Source: an uncultured Clostridia bacterium
Lineage (GTDB): Bacteria > Bacillota > Clostridia > Christensenellales > Aristaeellaceae
Assembly (NCBI GenBank): GCA_934615145.1
Contig: CAKTTM010000062.1
Location: 1 to 9,198 of the forward strand
Direction of reading: 5' to 3'
Length of the DNA stretch: 9,198 nucleotides
Of this stretch, positions 1 to 4,373 are shown one piece after another. The translations under genes and the position numbers were made by a program. Under the pieces are notes generated by a model. It searched no databases, had not been told where the DNA came from, and saw only the letters and a program-made list of their open reading frames with translations. Position 1 is the first letter of the stretch, and each line of letters begins with the position of its first letter.

Positions 1-474
1 GCCTTGATTACATCACCCAAGCTGATTGTGGCCGACGAGCCGGTCGCCATGATAGACGCCTCGATGAAGATGAACATCGTCAACCTCTTCAAGAGCATCC
101 GTGACGAGTACGGCATCAGCTTCATCTACATCACCCATGACCTGTCCACCGCCTACTATGTCAGCGACTATATCGCCACACTCTACCGGGGCAGCCTGAT
201 CGAGTATGGCCCCTCGATCGCCATCATGGAGCATCCCGCGCATCCTTATACTGAGCTGCTGATGAACTCTGTGCCCCATGTGGGTGACAAATGGCAGCAG
301 AACATACGCATGTCGGAGGCGGAGACGAGGGAGTTTTCGCTCAACCACTGCAAGTTTGCCTCGCGCTGCGCCTATGCGACCGAGGAATGCCGCACCAGCC
401 GCCCGCCTAATGTGGCCCTGGGCGCTGAACGCAGCGTGCTGTGCTACCATCCGCTGGTAGCCCCCGAGGCCTGA
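1..474 (+). CDS. Oligopeptide/dipeptide ABC transporter ATP-binding protein, C-terminal part (5' end outside window)
   Basis: This is the C-terminal half of a peptide-type ABC ATPase (DppD/DppF/OppD/OppF class), which powers uptake of peptides, or in some relatives nickel or other small ligands, from the inner face of the membrane. Frame 1 is open from base 1, giving 157 visible residues. Walker B is at residues 8-14 (LIVADEP), followed by a D-loop (MIDAS, 17-21) and the switch histidine at 46 in YITHD. HPAHPYTELL at about 78-87 is the oligopeptide-type C-terminal extension (oligo_HPY). The tail carries four cysteines, C117, C123, C130 and C148. Walker A and the LSGGQ signature lie upstream of the window. 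A TTG at base 4 could be mistaken for a start, but the reading frame and Walker B position show the gene begins further left. The permease and binding-protein genes are presumably upstream. The visible part does not decide between the DppD and DppF type. The stop is 5 nt before the next gene. Confidence 0.93.
   Translation, partial: ALITSPKLIVADEPVAMIDASMKMNIVNLFKSIRDEYGISFIYITHDLSTAYYVSDYIATLYRGSLIEYGPSIAIMEHPAHPYTELLMNSVPHVGDKWQQNIRMSEAETREFSLNHCKFASRCAYATEECRTSRPPNVALGAERSVLCYHPLVAPEA
466..469 (+). promoter_or_regulatory. Ribosome binding site (GAGG) favouring the TTG start at 480
   Basis: GAGG lies at the end of the ATPase gene, 10 nt before TTG 480. The other candidate starts, GTG 441, GTG 501 and ATG 504, have no comparable purine-rich site at a usual distance. 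The start therefore remains a judgement. Confidence 0.45.
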
Positions 475-479
475 GCACC

Positions 480-1262
480 TTGCGCCATCCGTGGCTTAGG
501 GTGATGGCCGCTGCGCTGGTCTGCATGCTGGCAGTGCCGCTGCTGGGCCTGGGCGCAGTGCCCAATGACACCGCGCTGGAGGTCTATTTGATCGATCCCT
601 GCGGGGGCTGTCAGGGTGCTGCGGGGCCAGGCTGCGGCGAGTGTAAGCTGGAGGACGAGGCCTTTTTGCGCTACAGGGCGCTGCTGAAGGACATCGGCCA
701 GCCTCAGCGCCGCATCCGGCTGATCAACCTGCGCCGCAACCCCGAGCGTTATGACGGGTTGGAGGCCAGGCTGCGGGAGCTGGGGCATGAGGACTTTCAG
801 CTGCCCGTGCTGCTGGTGGGTGAAGGTGCCTTTCCGGCCGAGGGCAGGGCAGATGAGCTGGTCAAGGATTACCTGACGACGGGAAAGTTGCCAGAGGGCA
901 TCGACATGGCGGCGGAGGAAGCAGAGCCTGCTGCCTCGCAGTCCGAGAACACCCAACGCAGCATGATCTATCTGTACAGCAAGTACTGCCAGGACTGCCG
1001 CTTGATATCGCCCTGGCTGGAAGAGCATCTGCCTGAAGGGATAGAGCTGATGAGCTACGACATCGGAAGCCAGGAAGGCCTGCAGCTGGAGCTGGCGGTG
1101 GAAGCCTACTTTGGCATCACGCAGGACGATTTCATGGTGCCCGCGCTGATCAGCGGGCAGACGCTGATGCTGGGCAGCGAGCATATACAGGAGGGATTTG
1201 CGGCGGCCCTTGAGCAGGCCGACCAGACCCCGCTGAGCGCGTTGCTGGCGCCTGCGGACTAA
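480..1262 (+). CDS. Exported or membrane-anchored protein with two thioredoxin-like domains
   Basis: From TTG 480 the product has 260 residues; GTG 441 would give 273 and overlap the ATPase gene. The N-terminus has basic residues R2 and R7, then a hydrophobic run at about 8-26, so it is a Sec signal peptide or a membrane anchor; the cleavage site is not obvious and there is no lipobox. Two thioredoxin-like units follow. Unit 1 (about 31-140) starts with a beta strand, then C41-x2-C44-x7-C52-x2-C55, and has a likely cis-proline at 109 (QLPVLLV). Unit 2 (about 161-255) has a classic active site, YSKYCQDC with C170 and C173, and a likely cis-proline at 221 (MVPALI). An acidic Ala/Glu/Ser-rich linker joins them. 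I infer a thiol-disulfide exchange protein on the outer face of the membrane, partner of the thioredoxin-CcdA fusion two genes on. The family is not one I can name, and its substrate is unknown. The four-cysteine arrangement in unit 1 is unusual and could bind metal. Confidence 0.75.
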   Translation: MRHPWLRVMAAALVCMLAVPLLGLGAVPNDTALEVYLIDPCGGCQGAAGPGCGECKLEDEAFLRYRALLKDIGQPQRRIRLINLRRNPERYDGLEARLRELGHEDFQLPVLLVGEGAFPAEGRADELVKDYLTTGKLPEGIDMAAEEAEPAASQSENTQRSMIYLYSKYCQDCRLISPWLEEHLPEGIELMSYDIGSQEGLQLELAVEAYFGITQDDFMVPALISGQTLMLGSEHIQEGFAAALEQADQTPLSALLAPAD

Positions 1263-1265
1263 GAC

Positions 1266-1583
1266 ATGTTTGGCAGGAGACGCAAAACGGTTTGGATGGC
1301 GCGCCTTGAGGGTGATCAGGGCCTGCCGCTTTATGAGGGCCCGCTTGAGCGACTTCACTTTGACGAAAGCTGCGTGTTGGCGCTGAGCGTAGAGTTTTTC
1401 GATGACCCCAGCCCCTGCGAGATCCATCGGTCGGCTGTCATCCTGCGGGCCATTGAAGAGATACGCGCGGCCTGTACCTCTGCTGACCCCTTGCCCGTCA
1501 GTGGCCTGAACGAGCGGATCAGGGGCCTGCTTGGCGCCTATCCGCAGGCAAGCACTGTGCGTGTCTGGGAGCAGCAGGGATGA
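1266..1583 (+). CDS. Small hypothetical protein (105 aa) inside the thiol-redox operon
   Basis: I do not recognise this family. The start ATG lies 3 nt after the previous stop, and the stop codon overlaps the next gene by 4 nt (ATGA), so translation of this gene is probably coupled to its neighbours. An alternative start is ATG 1296 (residue 11); neither has a well-placed ribosome binding site. The product has no signal peptide and no membrane segment, so it is probably cytoplasmic. The first ten residues are basic (RRRK at 4-7). A mixed strand-like part follows, with C36 in HFDESC and C51 in DDPSPC, then a likely amphipathic helix at about 53-70 ending in C70, and a second helix at about 79-90. 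The three cysteines are spread out and do not form a CxxC. Its fixed place between the two redox genes suggests an accessory role, but no function can be given from sequence. Confidence 0.7.
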   Translation: MFGRRRKTVWMARLEGDQGLPLYEGPLERLHFDESCVLALSVEFFDDPSPCEIHRSAVILRAIEEIRAACTSADPLPVSGLNERIRGLLGAYPQASTVRVWEQQG

Positions 1584-2710
1584 TCAAGCGTCTGATGCTT
1601 TGCCTCTGTCTGCTGCTCTGTGGTCTGAGCCTCCAGGCCCAGGCGGGTGACTTGCCAGAGAGCAGGCTCACCTACCTCTATGTGCCGGCCTGCCAGAGCT
1701 GCGCCAAGGTGGCCGCGCTGCTGGACAGCCTGCCTGAGGTGATCACGGTGCAGACCGCGGAGGGCAAGAGCTTTGACTCCCGGCTGGTGATAGAGCGCGC
1801 AGACATCAGCGCCGACCCGGCGCTGGCCGAGGCGCTCTTTGCCAGGTTCGTGACGCCTGAGGATCAGCAGATCGTGCCCAGCGTTTACTTTGGCGGCAGA
1901 TATCTGGCGGGCGCGGAAAGCATATTGGCTGAGCTGCCTGCGGCGCTTGAGAGGGGAGAGGCCCTTCAAGCCGCGCCGGATGAACAGACAAGCGCGGCGG
2001 GTGAGCCTTCAGAGCGCCTGAGCCTGGGGGCCAGCCTGGGCTCGGGGCTGGTGGCGGGGCTGAATCCCTGTGCGCTGTCGATGCTGATATTGCTGCTGGG
2101 CAGCCTGCTGCATCTGGGACGACGCAGTGCGGTGCTGGCGGCGGCCTTTCTGCTGAGCAAGCTGGTCACTTACTTCCTGATCGGTCTGCTGCTGCTGAGC
2201 CTTCTGCAAAGCTGGAATCCCGCCTGGCTGACCCTGTCGCTCAAGATCGGGCTCAGTGCGCTGGCTGGTCTGCTGATCGTGCTCAATCTGCTGGATGCCT
2301 GGCGCGCGCACCGAGGCGACTATGGCAAGGTCAGGAACCAGCTGCCCTCCGGCCTGCGCCAGCGGCTGCAGGCATTGATTAAGCACATGGCAGGCTCGCC
2401 CCATGTGCTGCTGGCGGTGGTGCTGCTGGGGGTGTTGGTCTCCTTGGGCGAGTTTCTCTGCGCGGGCCAGCTCTACCTGGCCACCCTGTTGGCCACCATC
2501 AATGCCGGCGCCGCGGATGCGCGGCGGCTGATGATGTTGGCGGTCTACTGCCTGGCGTTCATTATGCCCTCCGCGCTGCTGACGCTGGTCATCCTGCGGC
2601 TGCGGCACACCTTGCAGGCCAGTGACTTCATCAGGCGCAGGATGCCCTTGATCAAACTGCTGACGGCGCTGGTGTTGGTGCTTGCCATTATCTATGCCTG
2701 GCGGGTATGA
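1580..2710 (+). CDS. Thioredoxin-like domain fused to a CcdA/DsbD-type membrane electron-transfer domain
   Basis: A 376-residue membrane protein. It has a signal peptide (MIKR, then a hydrophobic stretch to about 22, likely cut after AQA at 20-22). A thioredoxin-like domain follows at about 29-125, with active site C38-x2-C41 (PACQSC) and a likely cis-proline at 100 (IVPSVYF). After a polar linker come about six membrane segments (roughly 149-178, 183-207, 219-240, 272-305, 315-340, 355-375). The first and fourth carry the cysteine pair typical of CcdA and the DsbD membrane domain: C164 in LNPCALSM and C294 in GEFLCAGQ. In that family the buried pair takes electrons from cytoplasmic thioredoxin and delivers them outside. 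Here the outer acceptor would be its own N-terminal domain, and then perhaps the dual-domain protein encoded upstream. ATG 1580 overlaps the preceding stop and has AGCAGGG just before it. Family membership is clear; the partner and physiological target are inferred. A cytochrome c maturation role is possible, but no cytochrome gene is seen. Confidence 0.88.
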   Translation: MIKRLMLCLCLLLCGLSLQAQAGDLPESRLTYLYVPACQSCAKVAALLDSLPEVITVQTAEGKSFDSRLVIERADISADPALAEALFARFVTPEDQQIVPSVYFGGRYLAGAESILAELPAALERGEALQAAPDEQTSAAGEPSERLSLGASLGSGLVAGLNPCALSMLILLLGSLLHLGRRSAVLAAAFLLSKLVTYFLIGLLLLSLLQSWNPAWLTLSLKIGLSALAGLLIVLNLLDAWRAHRGDYGKVRNQLPSGLRQRLQALIKHMAGSPHVLLAVVLLGVLVSLGEFLCAGQLYLATLLATINAGAADARRLMMLAVYCLAFIMPSALLTLVILRLRHTLQASDFIRRRMPLIKLLTALVLVLAIIYAWRV

Positions 2711-2711
2711 T
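2682..2711 (+). promoter_or_regulatory. Candidate sigma-70-type promoter for the ribokinase gene
   Basis: TTGCCA (2682-2687) and TATGAT (2706-2711) are each one mismatch from the -35 and -10 consensus and are separated by 18 nt. It overlaps the end of the membrane redox gene. Transcription would begin near 2718, about 28 nt before the preferred ribokinase start. Such a pair is uncommon in this G+C-rich DNA, but it is only a sequence match. Confidence 0.4.
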
Positions 2712-2718
2712 GAGTCCA

Positions 2719-2729
2719 TTGTGTGACAA
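2719..2729. promoter_or_regulatory. Small dyad TTGTgtgACAA at the putative ribokinase transcription start
   Basis: A 4-bp inverted repeat with a 3-nt centre sits just downstream of the candidate -10 element, where a repressor could act. It lacks the central CG usual in LacI-family operators. A nearly identical 11-mer occurs at 6849-6859. It may be chance. Confidence 0.2.
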
Positions 2730-2735
2730 GGAAGG
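2728..2735 (+). promoter_or_regulatory. Ribosome binding site AAGGAAGG of the ribokinase gene
   Basis: This purine-rich site ends 10 nt before ATG 2746. It supports 2746 (or ATG 2737, 4 nt after AAGGA) as the start over ATG 2707, which lies upstream of it and overlaps the preceding gene. Confidence 0.6.
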
Positions 2736-2745
2736 TATGTATCGT

Positions 2746-3711
2746 ATGAAAAAGACACCAAAGCTGTTGGTCGTGGGCTCCCTGGTCATGGACCTGATCG
2801 TGACGACCCCGCGCTTTCCCGCCGCAGGAGAAACGGTGCTGGGCACAGATTACCAGACTGCCTCTGGGGGCAAGGGCGCCAACCAGGCGGTGCAGATGGG
2901 CAAGCTGGGCGCCAAGGTCAGCATGGCGGGCAAGGTGGGTGAGGACGACTTTGGCACCGCCATGATCGCCTCCCTTAAGCAGGCAGGCGTGAGCACTGCC
3001 CATATTTCGCGCACTTCGCAGGCCAGCTCAGCCATTGGCAATGTGCAAGTGGAGATCAATGAGGGCGGCAATCAGAACCGCATCATCGTGGTCTCCGGCG
3101 CCAACATGCTGCTGGCGGCCGAGGACATCGCCTTCCTGGAGCGCGAGATAGCCGACTATGACATGGTGCTGCTGCAGCACGAAATTCCTCAAGCGATCAA
3201 TGAACTGGTGGCGGGGCTGGCGCACAGCGCTGGCGTGCCAGTGATGCTCAACACCGCGCCCTACGCGCCGGTACCGGATGACTATCTGGCGAAGCTGAGC
3301 TATGTCTCTCCCAACGAACATGAAGCCAGCCATTTAAGCGGTGTGCAGGTGACTGATCTGGACAGCGCCTGGCAGGCGGCGGATGTGCTGCTCAAGAAGG
3401 GTGTCGGCGCCGTGCTGATCACCCTGGGCCGCCAGGGCGCCGTCTACATGGACGCACAGCAGAAACTGCACAGCCCCTCCGTGCCGGGCACCATCGCTGT
3501 CGATCCCACCGCCGCAGGTGACAGCTTTGTGGGTGCCTTCTGCACCGCGCTGTGCGCTGGCGCAAAGGTCGATGAGGCCATGCGCTTTGCCAACCATACG
3601 GCTTCCATCACTGTGTCGCGCATGGGCGCCCAGCCCAGCCTGCCCACGATGGATGAGGTGCTCAGCCTGATGCGGGAGAAGGGCGTGGCGCCAGGCGACT
3701 GGGTGAACTGA
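2746..3711 (+). CDS. rbsK: Ribokinase (PfkB-family sugar kinase)
   Basis: A cytoplasmic kinase that phosphorylates ribose or a related sugar with ATP. From ATG 2746 it has 321 residues, close to the usual ribokinase length, and begins in the usual way (MKKTPKLLVVGSLVMDLIV). The PfkB N-terminal signature is at 41-47 (GGKGANQ), followed by GKVGEDDFG at 62-70. NTAP at 169-172, PNEHEA at 189-194 and TLGRQGAV at 226-233 match ribokinase landmarks. The C-terminal signature DPTAAGDSFVGAF (253-265) holds the predicted catalytic base D259 and the anion hole. ATG 2707 would overlap the previous gene but adds 13 residues not typical of the family, so 2746 is preferred on ribosome-site and family grounds. 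It is separated from the redox genes by 35 nt containing a possible promoter, and it faces the sugar-use operon across a shared hairpin. Functionally it fits that operon better than the redox genes. The true substrate could be another pentose or a nucleoside sugar. Confidence 0.9.
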   Translation: MKKTPKLLVVGSLVMDLIVTTPRFPAAGETVLGTDYQTASGGKGANQAVQMGKLGAKVSMAGKVGEDDFGTAMIASLKQAGVSTAHISRTSQASSAIGNVQVEINEGGNQNRIIVVSGANMLLAAEDIAFLEREIADYDMVLLQHEIPQAINELVAGLAHSAGVPVMLNTAPYAPVPDDYLAKLSYVSPNEHEASHLSGVQVTDLDSAWQAADVLLKKGVGAVLITLGRQGAVYMDAQQKLHSPSVPGTIAVDPTAAGDSFVGAFCTALCAGAKVDEAMRFANHTASITVSRMGAQPSLPTMDEVLSLMREKGVAPGDWVN

Positions 3712-3731
3712 CAAGCAAGTGACATATAACT

Positions 3732-3757
3732 GTGGCCCGCCAAATCTGGCGGGCCAC
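3732..3757. terminator. Shared hairpin terminator between convergent operons
   Basis: A perfect 11-bp stem (GTGGCCCGCCA / TGGCGGGCCAC) closes a 4-nt loop (AATC). It begins 20 nt past the ribokinase stop and lies 19 nt past the SIS gene stop on the other strand, so it probably ends transcription from both sides. No long T run follows on either strand, so termination may be weak or the hairpin may mainly protect 3' ends. Confidence 0.75.
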
Positions 3758-3776
3758 GCGTCTCTCATGCTGGCTA

Positions 3777-4373
3777 TTACTTTTCGTTCTCGCGCAATTG
3801 TCCCAGGCTGCCGCCGGGATGGCGCAGCACATAGGCCTCAGGGCTCAGATCAAGCTTGGACTGCAGCACCACGCTGAGCGCCTGCAGGACCAGGCATTCT
3901 GCCAATATGCTGTTGCGGGGCGCCCTGTTGAGCGGGCCGCCCTCTTCCTTGACGCCGGCGAAGAGGTGCTTTTCACAGAAGGTGGCCAGCCAGCTCTTCG
4001 GATTGCCTGTCACAGCGATCAGCTGGCAGCCGTTGTTGCGAATGGCAAGGGCCGTAGCCTTCATCTCCGCCGTTTCGCCGGAGTTTGAGATGCAGATGAC
4101 CACATCGCCCTTGACCAGCTGGCCGCAGGAGCCATGCACGGCCTCCGTGCCATGCAGGAAATAGGTTGGTGTGCCGGTGGAGCTCATCAGCGAGGCGATG
4201 TAGCCGGCGACATGGGCGGGCTTGCCGATGCCCGTGATGTGGATGCGATTGCCCTTGGCCTGTGCGTCCGAGATCAGCTGGGCCGCTTCCAGCAATGCCT
4301 GCTCGTCCATCTGATCCAGAAAGCTATTCATCTGCTCGCGGGCAGAGTGGAGAAAGTGGTCGTAATGTGTCAT
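3777..4373 (-). CDS. SIS-domain sugar-phosphate isomerase, KdsD/KpsF/GutQ-like without CBS domains
   Basis: A 198-residue cytoplasmic SIS-domain protein. It resembles the catalytic half of arabinose-5-phosphate isomerases (KdsD, KpsF, GutQ): ITGIGKPAHVAGYIA at 46-60, TEAVHG at 76-81, ISNSGETAEM at 95-104 for phosphate binding, and RHPGGSLGQL at 184-193. H80 and H185 correspond to the two functionally important histidines of KdsD. The paired CBS domains of KdsD (which is about 330 residues) are absent, and the protein ends soon after the HPGG motif. The start overlaps the GH116 stop by 4 nt (ATGA) and is preceded by AAAGGAAAG, so it is translated with GH116. In a catabolic operon with a hydrolase and next to a ribokinase, it more likely isomerises a pentose or hexulose phosphate for breakdown than makes a surface-sugar precursor. 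The exact reaction cannot be read from the sequence. Confidence 0.85.
   Translation of the reverse strand: MTHYDHFLHSAREQMNSFLDQMDEQALLEAAQLISDAQAKGNRIHITGIGKPAHVAGYIASLMSSTGTPTYFLHGTEAVHGSCGQLVKGDVVICISNSGETAEMKATALAIRNNGCQLIAVTGNPKSWLATFCEKHLFAGVKEEGGPLNRAPRNSILAECLVLQALSVVLQSKLDLSPEAYVLRHPGGSLGQLRENEK

Noticed and set aside
441..479. GTG 441 as the start of the dual thioredoxin-like protein
   Set aside because: It would overlap the ATPase gene by 34 nt, has no clear ribosome site, and adds a Pro/Ser/Gly stretch before the signal-like region. TTG 480 has GAGG at a fair distance. It is not excluded.
444..1427. A 327-codon open frame antisense to the dual thioredoxin-like gene
   Set aside because: Same in-register mirror effect. 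Its product is Gln/His/Arg-rich with no recognisable domain, it spans two genes, and the + strand has CxxC motifs and clean gene junctions.
1580..1645. Lipoprotein signal at Cys14 of the thioredoxin-CcdA fusion
   Set aside because: The residues before the cysteine (LLL) do not fit a lipobox, which needs Gly or Ala next to the cysteine. An ordinary cleavage after AQA fits better.
2707..2745. ATG 2707 as the ribokinase start, overlapping the previous stop
   Set aside because: The overlap is of the coupled type, but the ribosome site lies downstream at 2728-2735, and residues 1-13 do not resemble a ribokinase start.
2009..2761. A 250-codon open frame antisense to the CcdA-type gene
   Set aside because: The very Gln-rich translation is the mirror of the Leu/CTG codons of membrane segments on the other strand.
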